64,000 nucleotides of DNA from Corynebacterium meridianum (GTDB lineage Bacteria; Actinomycetota; Actinomycetes; Mycobacteriales; Mycobacteriaceae), in the NCBI RefSeq assembly GCF_016342265.1, contig NZ_JAEIOS010000009.1:372001-436000 (forward strand), given 5' to 3'. The notes under the pieces are model-generated. The model was not told where the DNA came from. It ran no database searches and saw only the letters and a list, made by a program, of their open reading frames with translations. Position numbers and translations under genes: made by a program. Below are positions 16,832 to 25,524 of the stretch, one piece after another (position 1 is the first letter of the stretch; each line of letters begins with the position of its first letter).

Positions 16832-18283
16832 TCAGAGCTCGTCGATGTCCCGACGGCGGGGCAGGACGATCGGGCGGGCGTGCGCAATCTCCTCGACGAT
16901 CCGGATGACCTGGCTGGAATACCCGAACTCGTTGTCGTACCAGACGTAGAGCACGAGATGGTTTCCCTGCGCGATGGTGGCCAATCCGTCGACGATGCCG
17001 GCCTGCGTGGTGCCGACGAAATCCGTGGACACGACCTCCGGGGACTTGATGTACCCGATCTGCTGACGCAGCACGGACTTCAACGACACGTCCCGGAGGT
17101 AGGTGTTCACCTCGTCGACGGTGGTCTCCTTGTCCAGGGTCAGGTTCAGCACCGCCATGGACACGTCCGGGGTCGGCACCCGGATCGCGTTGCCGGTGAG
17201 CTTGCCACCGAGTTCCGGAAGCGCCTTGGCCACGGCCTTCGCGGCCCCGGTTTCGGTGAGCACCATGTTCAACGTCGCGGCCCGCCCACGCCGCTCACCC
17301 TTGTGGAAGTTGTCGATGAGGTTCTGGTCGTTGGTGAAGGAATGGACCGTCTCAACGTGTCCGAAACTCACGCCGAAACGATCATTGACGGCCTTGAGTA
17401 CGGGGGTGATCGCGTTGGTGGTGCAGCTCGCGGCGGACAGGATGCGGTCCCCATCCGTGATATCGGAGTGGTTGATCCCGTAGACGATGTTCTTCAGATC
17501 CCCCTTACCCGGTGCGGTCAGCAGAACCCGGGCCACACCCTTCGACTTCAGGTGCTGTTCCAGGCCCGCACGGTCGCGCCACCGCCCGGTGTTGTCCACC
17601 ACGACGGCGTCGTCGATACCGTATTCCGTGTAGTCGACGGTCGCCGGATCGGATGAGTAGATCACCTGGATGGGAGTGCCGTTCGCCCAGATGATGTTCT
17701 TCTCCCGGTCGATGCTGATGGTGCCGTCGAACTGGCCGTGGACGGAGTCACGGCGCAGCAGTGAGGCACGCTTCTCCAGGTCGATGTCGCCGTTCTTCCG
17801 GACCACCACAGCCCGGAGCCGCACCCCTAGGCCACGGCCCTCGCGGGCGACGAGGATGCGGGCCAGGAGCCGCCCGATCCGGCCGAAGCCGTAGAGCACC
17901 ACATCGGTCTCGGGGGTCTCCGCCGCGGTGCCGATGACCTCGGCGAGTTCCTCCTCGAGGAAGGTCCTGAGGTCACCGGCCCCCTGCTCCCGGAAGCGGG
18001 TGGCCAGGCGCCCGATGTCGATGGATGCGGTACCCAGATCCATCTCGACGAGCTCCCGGACGATGGGCAGGGTCGCGGCGAGGGACATCTCCTGCTCCGT
18101 GATCCGGCGCGCGAAACGGTGTGATTTCACGATGTCGATGGCGGTGACGTTCTCGAGCAGCCGACCGTAGATCGAGGTGACCACGTTGCGCTCCCGGTGC
18201 AACCGGCCGAGCAGCGGCACCATCTCCTCCGCGAGTGCGAGCCGTTCATTGAAGTTCCGGTGGGTGGCGGTCAGGTCGGTCAT
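16832..18283 (-). CDS. gapB: Glyceraldehyde-3-phosphate dehydrogenase, GapB type with N-terminal extension
   Basis: 483 aa, about 125-130 residues longer at the N-terminus than ordinary GAPDH (about 335). The extension is helical and charged. The NAD(P)-binding fold starts at DVVLYGFGRIGRLLAR (about 126); the catalytic cysteine is Cys287 in SAASCTTN, with the usual HSFTNDQNLIDN afterwards. Corynebacterium glutamicum has a second GAPDH of this long type, gapB, located near pth, reported to act with NADP in the gluconeogenic direction; I infer the same role from length and neighbourhood. Start chosen at the ATG at 18283 with GAGGAA about 12 bases upstream. Followed by a clear terminator. Confidence 0.92.
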   Translation of the reverse strand: MTDLTATHRNFNERLALAEEMVPLLGRLHRERNVVTSIYGRLLENVTAIDIVKSHRFARRITEQEMSLAATLPIVRELVEMDLGTASIDIGRLATRFREQGAGDLRTFLEEELAEVIGTAAETPETDVVLYGFGRIGRLLARILVAREGRGLGVRLRAVVVRKNGDIDLEKRASLLRRDSVHGQFDGTISIDREKNIIWANGTPIQVIYSSDPATVDYTEYGIDDAVVVDNTGRWRDRAGLEQHLKSKGVARVLLTAPGKGDLKNIVYGINHSDITDGDRILSAASCTTNAITPVLKAVNDRFGVSFGHVETVHSFTNDQNLIDNFHKGERRGRAATLNMVLTETGAAKAVAKALPELGGKLTGNAIRVPTPDVSMAVLNLTLDKETTVDEVNTYLRDVSLKSVLRQQIGYIKSPEVVSTDFVGTTQAGIVDGLATIAQGNHLVLYVWYDNEFGYSSQVIRIVEEIAHARPIVLPRRRDIDEL

Positions 18284-18376
18284 GGGTGTGTGACTTCCTC
18301 TTTCAGACGGGTCGGCGGCACTGGATCAGGGGTGTATGCGGGCAACGCGACATACCAACACCAAGGTATCCAACAT

Positions 18377-18410
18377 CCCGGGGGAAGTGTCCGTTTTGAT
18401 CACCCCCGGG
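18377..18410 (-). terminator. Possible terminator hairpin after the nitronate monooxygenase gene
   Basis: CCCGGGGG (18377-18384) can pair with CCCCCGGG (18403-18410) across an 18-base loop. No T run follows on the minus strand, so this is weak. Confidence 0.35.
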
Positions 18411-18428
18411 GGCAGTTCCGATGAAGCG

Positions 18429-19475
18429 TCAGGCACCGGACAATCGCCGCAGGATCGAAACGGCGGATCCGCCGGTCACGTGATCCACCCCGGTACCCGC
18501 CCAGGCCGCGAACATCTCCGTGTCCCCCGTGTGCCCGGCCGCCGCCCTCAGCGGGCGCATGACCGCGTTCACCGCCGGATACACCGCCGGGACATCCGCA
18601 CCCACGCCCTCGGTGAATGGGGTCGCCACTCCCCTGGCCGGCCTGCCGGAGTAGGCCCGGGTGACGACTGTCCGGGGTGCACCGGCGAGTGCCGCGCGGT
18701 GCACCGGTGCCGTACCGGCCTCGTCCGAGAGCAGCAGCGCCGTGCCACACGCGACCGCCACTACACCGGGGAGTGCGAGTGCCTCCGCCACCGAGACGGC
18801 GTCCGACAATCCACCGGCGGCGACGATCGGCACCGCACCGCCGGTGGACCGGTGGACCTCCGCCACCAGATCGGCGAGTGGCTGCGTTCCGGGTTCCTCG
18901 GCGACGGTGCAGGTCGCCCGGTGTCCACCGGCCCCCGGGCCCTGGACGATCAGCGTGTCGATCCCGCGGTCCACCGCCTCGCACGCCGCCCGGGCATCGG
19001 CGACCGTGGCCCAGGCCTCGATCCCCGATGCGTGGAGCCGGTCCACCTCCGCTGCGGTGAACAGGCCGAAGGTGCACGACACGGCAGCGGGTCTCCTCTC
19101 CTTCCCGGCACCGCACACTGCGTCGAGCTTGGCGGCGAACCGGTCCGTCGGGTCCGCGTCCCGGAGCCAGTCTGGGACCCGGCCCGGATCGAGTCCCAGC
19201 TGACGCATCCGGTGCTCCAGACCCCGCGCGTAGTCCACCACGGCGGCGAGATCGGCGGCGTCGGGGTCGGCCTGCGGATAGAAGAGGTTGACTCCGAACC
19301 GGGCGGCACGGGTCTCCGCCATCTGCGCCACCAGTTCCTCCGCCCCCAGGTATCCACCGGCGAGGAATCCGAGTGACCCGGCCGCGTCCGCGGCGTCGAC
19401 GAGTGCGGGCGTGGACGGGCCACCGGCCATGGGGGCGGCTATGACCGGGCAGGAGAGGTCGTGGACGATGCTCAT
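18429..19475 (-). CDS. Nitronate monooxygenase / 2-nitropropane dioxygenase family FMN protein
   Basis: 348 aa TIM-barrel flavoprotein. Landmarks: PVIAAPMAGGPSTP at the N-terminus, FGVNLFYP, VSCTFGLF, LIVQGPGAGGHRA (FMN phosphate-binding region with the usual catalytic-region His) and IVAAGGLSDAVSVAEAL. Nitronate monooxygenases oxidise nitroalkane anions such as propionate-3-nitronate; substrate here is not evident. The ATG at 19475 has TAGCCT seven bases upstream, indicating a leaderless transcript; the frame extends 64 codons further but into non-protein-like sequence that overlaps the divergent prfC start. Divergently arranged with prfC, 97 bases apart. Confidence 0.9.
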   Translation of the reverse strand: MSIVHDLSCPVIAAPMAGGPSTPALVDAADAAGSLGFLAGGYLGAEELVAQMAETRAARFGVNLFYPQADPDAADLAAVVDYARGLEHRMRQLGLDPGRVPDWLRDADPTDRFAAKLDAVCGAGKERRPAAVSCTFGLFTAAEVDRLHASGIEAWATVADARAACEAVDRGIDTLIVQGPGAGGHRATCTVAEEPGTQPLADLVAEVHRSTGGAVPIVAAGGLSDAVSVAEALALPGVVAVACGTALLLSDEAGTAPVHRAALAGAPRTVVTRAYSGRPARGVATPFTEGVGADVPAVYPAVNAVMRPLRAAAGHTGDTEMFAAWAGTGVDHVTGGSAVSILRRLSGA

Positions 19476-19572
19476 GGCGCCCAGGCTAACGGCACGCAGC
19501 TGATGGCGTACCCTGACGGGAGTCACGATCTCCACCCCCGTCCGGCCGTTTGTCTGAAAGTTGCACCGAAAC

Positions 19573-21225
19573 ATGAGCGAGAGCACCCCCCACAACGATC
19601 CGGCGTCCGAGGCAACCCGCCGCCGCACCTTCGCGGTGATCGCCCACCCGGACGCCGGTAAATCCACCCTGACCGAGGCACTCGCGCTTCACGCCCACGT
19701 CATCAGTGAAGCGGGTGCGGTCCACGGCAAGGCCGGACGCAAGGCGACCGTCTCCGACTGGATGGAGATGGAGAAGGACCGCGGCATCTCCATCGCCTCC
19801 TCGGCGCTGCAGTTCGAGTACGCCCCCGCCGGGCACGAGGGTGAGCCGTACATGATCAACCTCGTCGACACCCCCGGTCACTCCGACTTCTCCGAGGACA
19901 CCTACCGGGTGCTCACCGCGGTCGACGCCGCCGTCATGCTCATCGACGGCGCCAAGGGACTCGAGCCGCAGACGCTGAAGCTCTTCCGGGTGTGCAAGGC
20001 CCGCGGCCTGCCGATCGTCACCGTGGTCAACAAGTGGGACCGCCCGGGCAAATCGCCGCTCGAGCTGATGGACGAGATCGTCGCCGAGATCGGGCTGCAG
20101 CCCACCCCCCTGTTCTGGCCGGTCGGCGAGGCCGGTGACTTCCGCGGACTCGCGCGCCTGGACACCGACGGGGAGATCGAGGAATACATCCACTTCATCC
20201 GGACCGCAGGTGGTTCCACCATCGCACCGGAGGAGCACTTCACCCCGGATGAGGCCGCGGAGAAGGAGGACGTCGCCTGGGAGACCGCCGTCGAGGAGGT
20301 CGAACTGATGACGGCGGACGGTGCCGTCCACGACCGGGATCTCTTCCTCGACTGCACCACCTCCCCCGTCATCTTCGCCTCCGCGATGCTCAACTTCGGC
20401 GTCCACCAGATCCTAGACGCCCTCTGCGAACTCGCCCCCGGTCCGGCTGCCCGGCACACGGACCCGAAGGTCCTGGCGTCCGCGTCCTCCGCGGTCGACG
20501 AGTCACGGGCGCCGGGCGACGACTTCTCGGGTGTGGTGTTCAAGGTGCAGGCGGGCATGGACCGCAACCACCGCGACTCCCTCGCCTTCATGCGGGTCGT
20601 CTCGGGCGAGTTCTCCCGCGGCATGCAGGTAACCCACGCACAGAGCGGGCGCAGTTTCTCCACGAAGTACGCGCTCACCGTCTTCGGCCGGACCCGCTCC
20701 ACCGTCGAGGCCGCCTACCCGGGTGACATCGTCGGTCTGGTCAACGCCGGTTCCCTCGCACCGGGCGACACCATCTACGAGGGCCGCAAGGTCCAGTTCC
20801 CGCCGATGCCGCAGTTCGCCCCCGAGCACTTCCGCACCCTGCGGGCCAAGTCACTGGGCAAGTACAAGCAGTTCCGCAAGGCACTCGAGCAGCTAGATTC
20901 CGAGGGCGTCGTCCAGGTCCTCAAGAACGACGCCCGCGGCGATGCCGCACCGGTGATGGCCGCAGTCGGCCCGATGCAGTTCGAGGTCATGCAGGCCCGG
21001 ATGCTCGCCGAGTACAACGTGGAGACCGTCACCGACGCCGTCCCGTACACCGTGGCCCGGCGTACCGACGCGGCAACCGTCCCGGAACTGGCGAAACAGC
21101 GCGGCGTCGAGGTGTTCACCCGCACGGACGGCGAACTGATCGCCCTGTTCGGCGACAAGTGGCGGCTCCAGTTCATCGAGAAGGAGCACCCCGAGTTCAC
21201 GCTCGAGGCACTCGTCGCCGACTGA
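19573..21225 (+). CDS. prfC: Peptide chain release factor 3
   Basis: 550 aa translational GTPase that recycles RF1/RF2. GTPase motifs: AHPDAGKST (G1, about 23-31), DRGISIASS (G2), DTPGHSDFSEDTYR (G3), NKWDRPGKSPLEL (G4). The G3 continuation FSEDTYR is diagnostic of RF3 rather than EF-G. Domain II and the C-terminal domain ending FIEKEHPEF are intact. The ATG at 19573 is chosen; TTG at 19561 is in frame. No strong ribosome site is present. The downstream feo genes converge on it with a 17-base gap. Confidence 0.96.
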   Translation: MSESTPHNDPASEATRRRTFAVIAHPDAGKSTLTEALALHAHVISEAGAVHGKAGRKATVSDWMEMEKDRGISIASSALQFEYAPAGHEGEPYMINLVDTPGHSDFSEDTYRVLTAVDAAVMLIDGAKGLEPQTLKLFRVCKARGLPIVTVVNKWDRPGKSPLELMDEIVAEIGLQPTPLFWPVGEAGDFRGLARLDTDGEIEEYIHFIRTAGGSTIAPEEHFTPDEAAEKEDVAWETAVEEVELMTADGAVHDRDLFLDCTTSPVIFASAMLNFGVHQILDALCELAPGPAARHTDPKVLASASSAVDESRAPGDDFSGVVFKVQAGMDRNHRDSLAFMRVVSGEFSRGMQVTHAQSGRSFSTKYALTVFGRTRSTVEAAYPGDIVGLVNAGSLAPGDTIYEGRKVQFPPMPQFAPEHFRTLRAKSLGKYKQFRKALEQLDSEGVVQVLKNDARGDAAPVMAAVGPMQFEVMQARMLAEYNVETVTDAVPYTVARRTDAATVPELAKQRGVEVFTRTDGELIALFGDKWRLQFIEKEHPEFTLEALVAD

Positions 21226-21242
21226 TCGGCGGCAGGGCCCGG

Positions 21243-21533
21243 TCAGCCGATGACCGGGTCAGTGACCGGGCGCCGCAGGACCAGCGCGACAGGTCCCGGT
21301 GTGCCTCCGCCGGAGGCGCATCCGCCCCCGGCACCGGCGGCCGGGCAACAGGAACACCCGCCCCCGGAGCAGAGCGCGCCGAGGGGTGCGCGGGACAGCC
21401 TCCCCATCCGCTCCAGACGCTCGATCGCGGCGTCGACCAGATCCGGGTCGAGCCCGGTCTGACGGACGATGGCCGAACGGTTCACCGCTCCCCGCACGAT
21501 GGCCTCGGAGACACTGGTCAACGGCCCCGCCAT
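21243..21533 (-). CDS. FeoC-like small protein with Cys cluster
   Basis: 96 aa. An N-terminal winged-helix-like segment (SVSEAIVRGAVNRSAIVRQTGLDPDLVDAAIERLERMGRL) is followed by CSGGGCSCCPAAGAGGGC, a Cys cluster like that of FeoC proteins, which bind an iron-sulfur cluster and modulate FeoB. Its ATG shares one base with the feoB stop (TGATG), so translation is coupled. The C-terminal tail after the cluster (about 25 residues) is longer than in classical FeoC. Function as an iron/oxygen-responsive partner of FeoB is inferred from position and Cys pattern. Confidence 0.75.
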   Translation of the reverse strand: MAGPLTSVSEAIVRGAVNRSAIVRQTGLDPDLVDAAIERLERMGRLSRAPLGALCSGGGCSCCPAAGAGGGCASGGGTPGPVALVLRRPVTDPVIG

Positions 21534-23545
21534 CACAGCACCAGCCTGAGTGCGTTGAACACCAGGACGGCCAGTGCCCAGGCACCGGTCAGCTGAACGG
21601 CGGTACCGACCACCGTCCACCACAGCCCGATCTCGCGTCGTTGGGCCGCGAGCGTCGCCACGCATGGCGTATAGGCCAACAGGAAGATCATGAAGGCCCA
21701 CACCGCGGCCAGGGCGTGCCCGCCGGAGGCCTCGGCGAAGTCCACCCGGATCGCGGCCGCGAGCGGACTCTCGGCCTGTTCCTCCGGGTCGGCGTCCGTC
21801 GGATCCTCGACCGCGTAGGTCTGCGCCCAGGACGAGATCACCGCCTCCTTGGCCACGAAGCCCGTGATCAACGGCCCGGTGAGCGACCAGGTACCGAAGC
21901 CCGCGGGACCGAACACCGGGGCCATCGTCGAGGACACGGCACCGTAGGCACTGTCCTGGGGCGGCAGGTCCTCGTCACCGAAACCGTATCCCCCGACCAC
22001 CGGGGTGGACTGGAGCGCCCAGACCACGATGACCGTGGCCACGATGATGCGGCCGGCGGTGTGCAGGAAGCCCTTCAGCCGCATCCACATCACCGACAGC
22101 GCCAGCCTTGGTCCGGGGAGCTGGTAGACGGGGAGATCGATGACGAGGGGTTCGGAGCCGAGTGTCCGCCAGACCATGGTGCGCAGTCCGAGTCCGGTGA
22201 GCACCACGAGCCCGAGGGAGATCAGGTACATCACGAACACCACGGTGCCGGAATGCTCGGGGAAGAACACGCTGGCGACCATGACGTAGACGGTGAGGCG
22301 CGCGGAGCAGGAGGTGAACGGGACCAGCAGGCAGGCGACCAACCGTTGGCGCGCGGAACCGAGGACCCGGGTCGCCGAGATCGCCGGGACATTGCAGCCG
22401 AAACCGACGATCAACGGGATGAATGCCTTCCCGGGCAGACCGATGGCGCGCATGAGCCGGTCGGCGACCACCGCCGCACGGGCCATGTAGCCGGAGTCCT
22501 CGAGAACCGCCAGGCAGAGGAACATCAGCGCCATGAGCGGCACGAAGGTCAGGACCATGCCGACGCCGCCGATCAGCCCCTCGGTGACCAACCCGCGCAG
22601 GGGTTCCCAGGTGAGGCCGACGGTGTTCATGATCCACAACGCGCCGTCGGTGACCGGCCCGCCGAACAGTCCGTCCAGGTAGTCCTGCATCGGCGCGGCC
22701 ACGGTCGTGGTGATCTGGAAGACGAGCCACATCGCCGCGAGGAACACCAGGGGCCCCGCCACGGGATGCAGCGCGACCCGGTCGATCCGGTCGGACACGC
22801 TGTCGGCGGCGGGACTGCTGGTCACGGCATCCCGGCAGACCTCGTCCACCCAGGCGAAGCGGGCGTCCTCCCGGGCGAAGTCCGCGTCCTCCCCGTCCAT
22901 CCCGGTACCGTCCGATATCGCGACCGGACGGACGGGTGTCACGCAGCAGGAGCTCCGCTCGAGTTCCCGGGCGACCGTGTCCGCCAGATGATCGGACAGC
23001 TCGTTGCGCCGCGGATCGACGGCGACGACCGGGACACCCGTCGCGCGGGACAGTGCGTCGACGTCAACCGAGATTCCCCGGGACGCGGCGACATCGAGCT
23101 TCGTCAGTGCCACGACGATGCGGTAGGGCTCCTCCGCGATCTGGGCGACCAGGTAGAGGCAGCGGGCCAGGTTGGCGGCGTCGACGACCACGACCACCGC
23201 GTCGGGACGCTCGTCCACGGGATCCTCGATGAGTTTCGCGCGGGTGAACTCCTCGTCGGGGCTCATCGGATCGAGCGAATAGGCACCGGGGAAATCGATG
23301 ATGTCGACGGTCCGGTCTTTCGTGGTTCCGGCACGCCAACGTCCACGGCAGACCTCCACCGTCGTCCCCGGCCAGTTCCCCATCACCGCCCGGGACCCGG
23401 TCAAGGCGTTGAACAGCGTGGATTTGCCCGCGTTCGGGGCTCCGACCAGGGCCACGACGGGGGTTCCGGGTGGCGCCGGTGCGAGCCCTCCGCTGCCGTG
23501 ACAGGAAGCTCCGTGATTCTTCGCTCGGGTCGTGTGGGTGTTCAT
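21533..23545 (-). CDS. feoB: Ferrous iron transporter FeoB
   Basis: 670 aa. N-terminal G domain: GAPNAGKSTLFNALTG (G1, about 35), MGNWPGTTVE (G2), DFPGAYSL (G3), TKLD (G4). The membrane part begins about residue 265 and carries the FeoB core motifs GFGCNVPAI and SCSARLTVYV and a second gate FTSCSARL/FVAKEAVISS. It imports Fe(II) across the plasma membrane. The short N-terminal stretch before the G domain has CHGSGG. The gap to feoA is 77 bases. Presumably iron-repressed through the DtxR-like palindrome upstream of feoA. Confidence 0.96.
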   Translation of the reverse strand: MNTHTTRAKNHGASCHGSGGLAPAPPGTPVVALVGAPNAGKSTLFNALTGSRAVMGNWPGTTVEVCRGRWRAGTTKDRTVDIIDFPGAYSLDPMSPDEEFTRAKLIEDPVDERPDAVVVVVDAANLARCLYLVAQIAEEPYRIVVALTKLDVAASRGISVDVDALSRATGVPVVAVDPRRNELSDHLADTVARELERSSCCVTPVRPVAISDGTGMDGEDADFAREDARFAWVDEVCRDAVTSSPAADSVSDRIDRVALHPVAGPLVFLAAMWLVFQITTTVAAPMQDYLDGLFGGPVTDGALWIMNTVGLTWEPLRGLVTEGLIGGVGMVLTFVPLMALMFLCLAVLEDSGYMARAAVVADRLMRAIGLPGKAFIPLIVGFGCNVPAISATRVLGSARQRLVACLLVPFTSCSARLTVYVMVASVFFPEHSGTVVFVMYLISLGLVVLTGLGLRTMVWRTLGSEPLVIDLPVYQLPGPRLALSVMWMRLKGFLHTAGRIIVATVIVVWALQSTPVVGGYGFGDEDLPPQDSAYGAVSSTMAPVFGPAGFGTWSLTGPLITGFVAKEAVISSWAQTYAVEDPTDADPEEQAESPLAAAIRVDFAEASGGHALAAVWAFMIFLLAYTPCVATLAAQRREIGLWWTVVGTAVQLTGAWALAVLVFNALRLVL

Positions 23546-23622
23546 GATGTCCGTCCGCTTCGGTGATGGGGAGTGAGCCGGTGTCCGGCGGCGGGCTGTG
23601 CCGCTGGAAACCGGGGATGTGT

Positions 23623-23889
23623 TCAGCCGACGTAGATGTCGGTTGCGGTTCGTTTGTCGAGGGCGTAACGGGATTGCCCGATCCGGACGATCCGGGCACC
23701 ACCGGAGCAGGTCTGCACGACCTCGATGCGGGATCCATTCCGGAAACCGAGTTCCGCGAGCCGCCGTCGCAGCCGTGGTTCGGATCCCGCACGAACCATC
23801 ACTCCACCCGATCCGGCCTTGAGGCTGTAGAGCGGGACCGGATCGGGGTGTCCCACATCCCCGCTACCGGATTGTTCGACCATCGCCAT
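23623..23889 (-). CDS. feoA: FeoA-type SH3 protein
   Basis: 88 aa. The SH3-like core (GSEPRLRRRLAELGFRNGSRIEVVQTC, ARIVRIGQSRYALDKRTATDIYV) is typical of FeoA, which helps FeoB. The N-terminus has a short Gly/Asp/Pro-rich extension. AGAGG lies about 6 bases before the ATG at 23889. First gene of feoA-feoB-feoC-like. Confidence 0.92.
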   Translation of the reverse strand: MAMVEQSGSGDVGHPDPVPLYSLKAGSGGVMVRAGSEPRLRRRLAELGFRNGSRIEVVQTCSGGARIVRIGQSRYALDKRTATDIYVG

Positions 23890-24039
23890 GGTCAGTCCTC
23901 TCGACGTGGGGCCGGTCGGCCCCGGTGAATGGGTGCGCGGACCGGTAGTTGGATCGGCGGATCGGGGCTACCGGGCCGGAGGAGAACAACTGCCCTCCTG
24001 TTTGCTTAACCTACGCTCGCCAATCGCGAAAATAACCAT

Positions 24040-24058
24040 CTAAGTGAGCCTCACTTAA
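24040..24058. promoter_or_regulatory. DtxR-like iron box upstream of feoA
   Basis: TAAGTGAGCCTCACTTA (24041-24057) is a 17-bp perfect palindrome with central GCC; against the consensus TWAGGTWAGSCTWACCTWA the 19-mer matches 14 positions. It lies about 150 bases upstream of feoA, just above a possible promoter with TAGGTT at 24011-24016 on the minus strand. The gap 24059-24415 on the other side is AT-richer and shows no convincing gene; it probably carries the promoter of the tetR gene at 24416. Confidence 0.75.
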
Positions 24059-24403
24059 CGCACCCTGCGCCCGTTCGTGCCTCACGGCTTCACTACTGCA
24101 TATGATCCTCATTTAGATAGGCTTCCCATGCCATAAGCTCTTCGAACCACAGCAGCTGGAATCCATCTCCGGCGCGCCGGAAAATCGCACGTCACAGCAA
24201 ACGAACATCCCCCGGCGAGATGCCCGGTGCGCGGAACGACACACGGCGCCACACCCGCCGAACACACGGAACACCCGACGTTCAAATGGTTCGGCCCGGA
24301 CACTGAGAATCTCACCACATTCCCCCCGAACTGAGGTATCCGAAGTGCTTCACGCGACAGATGAAGCTCTGATCGCCCATCGGGTGACCGACGACCGGGA
24401 CGT

Positions 24404-24409
24404 TAAACT
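24404..24409 (+). promoter_or_regulatory. -10 element of a probable leaderless promoter (tetR)
   Basis: TAAACT, 6 bases before the ATG at 24416. Confidence 0.5.
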
Positions 24410-24415
24410 TGACGC

Positions 24416-25063
24416 ATGACCGGAATACGCGAGACGAAGAAGGCGACCACCCGGGCAACCCTGGCCCGGTGCACCGCCGAACTCGCCTACGAAAAGGGGG
24501 TCGAGGGCATGACCGTCGCCGCCATCACGGCGGCCGCGGGAGTCTCGCAGCGGACCTTCCACAACTACTTCGACTCCCGCGAACAGGCACTGCTCGCATT
24601 CATCGAATCCAGCATGGAGAAGCTCGGCGGGAAGCTCGCCGCCCTCGCCGAGGACAGCGACCCGATCTCCGCCGTGGAACAGCTCGTCATCAACGAGGTC
24701 ACCACGGGGGACATCGGCGTGGACTCATTCTTCGCCCTCGATCGGCTGACACGCGCACTGCTGTCCACGAACCCCGCGGACGCCGGCGAGCTCCAGCTCG
24801 CGGCACTCCGTGACGCGGTCGACCGGATCCTCACAGAACAGCTGGGCCTGACCGATTTCGAGGATGTGGTCGCGGTGCACGCGATCCTCCACGCCGGTTT
24901 CGTGGCGCTGATCTACCACGATTTCGAGACCCGGCACGGGCGCGACGTCGACGACCCGCTCACCCTCATCAGGAGGGCATTCACCGTGGTCCGGGGCGGC
25001 GTGGACGAGACCCCCGCCCACCGGGTTGTCAGTCGCACCCGAGTTCCGTCTTCACCATCCTGA
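24416..25063 (+). CDS. TetR-family transcriptional regulator
   Basis: 215 aa. N-terminal helix-turn-helix about residues 10-58 (MTVAAITAAAGVSQRTFHNYFDSREQALLAF), then a helical C-terminal ligand domain without a family I recognise. Divergent from feoA (527 bases between starts), so control of feo is possible but unproven. Its 3' end overlaps the convergent GntR gene by 35 bases. The start follows a -10 element by six bases, suggesting a leaderless mRNA. Confidence 0.9.
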   Translation: MTGIRETKKATTRATLARCTAELAYEKGVEGMTVAAITAAAGVSQRTFHNYFDSREQALLAFIESSMEKLGGKLAALAEDSDPISAVEQLVINEVTTGDIGVDSFFALDRLTRALLSTNPADAGELQLAALRDAVDRILTEQLGLTDFEDVVAVHAILHAGFVALIYHDFETRHGRDVDDPLTLIRRAFTVVRGGVDETPAHRVVSRTRVPSSPS

Positions 25064-25397
25064 GCACCGTCGCCCCTTCGATCCCCTGACAACGGGCCCG
25101 GGCAACGAGCACACGGAGCTCCGCGGACAGACGCTCCTCCGCTCCGGGAACCGGCTCCCCCGGAGCCAGCACCACGCTGCCGAAGCGGTGGCTGGTCTCG
25201 ATGATCCCCTCCGACCGGAGCAGATCGTAGGCCTTCTTCACGGTCGCCGGGTTGATGTCCAGCGCACCTGCCACCGTTCTCACGGAATCCAGGTTCTCAC
25301 CCGCGGGAAGGTCGCCACGGACGATGGCACGGACGATCCAGTCGTGGAGCTGCATGAAGATCGGGGTGTCCGAGAGGGGGTCGAGACGAATGTCCAT
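25029..25397 (-). CDS. Short GntR-family (YtrA-type) regulator
   Basis: 122 aa: a winged helix-turn-helix (about 10-75: IFMQLHDWIVRAIVRGDLPAG, SVRTVAGALDINPATVKKAYDLLRSEG) followed by only about 45 residues, the layout of the YtrA subfamily, whose members usually control neighbouring ABC transporters. ATG at 25397 with GGAGG about 11 bases upstream; GTG 18 bases earlier is possible. No transporter lies next to it; the nearest gene is the divergent two-module protein at 25525, with a shared 127-base promoter region. The 3' end overlaps tetR tail-to-tail. Confidence 0.85.
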   Translation of the reverse strand: MDIRLDPLSDTPIFMQLHDWIVRAIVRGDLPAGENLDSVRTVAGALDINPATVKKAYDLLRSEGIIETSHRFGSVVLAPGEPVPGAEERLSAELRVLVARARCQGIEGATVLRMVKTELGCD

Positions 25398-25524
25398 CGG
25401 GGTGGGATCCTCCACTGCTGCGGCTTCAACTGCACCGCTCAGGCTAATACACCGGCAGTGGTCAGTGTCGGTCGGGTGCCTGCGGATAGAGTGGATCCAC
25501 GGAACCCGCTGAAGGAGCACCCCA

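Noticed and set aside
21299..23566. 755-codon plus-strand open frame opposite feoB
   Set aside because: Arg/His/Gly-rich antisense frame; feoB on the other strand is complete.
24113..24133. Second DtxR-like site near the tetR promoter
   Set aside because: Only about 10 of 19 consensus positions match, near what chance allows.
24109..24318. 69-codon minus-strand frame in the feoA-tetR gap
   Set aside because: No ribosome site, odd composition, lies in a promoter region.
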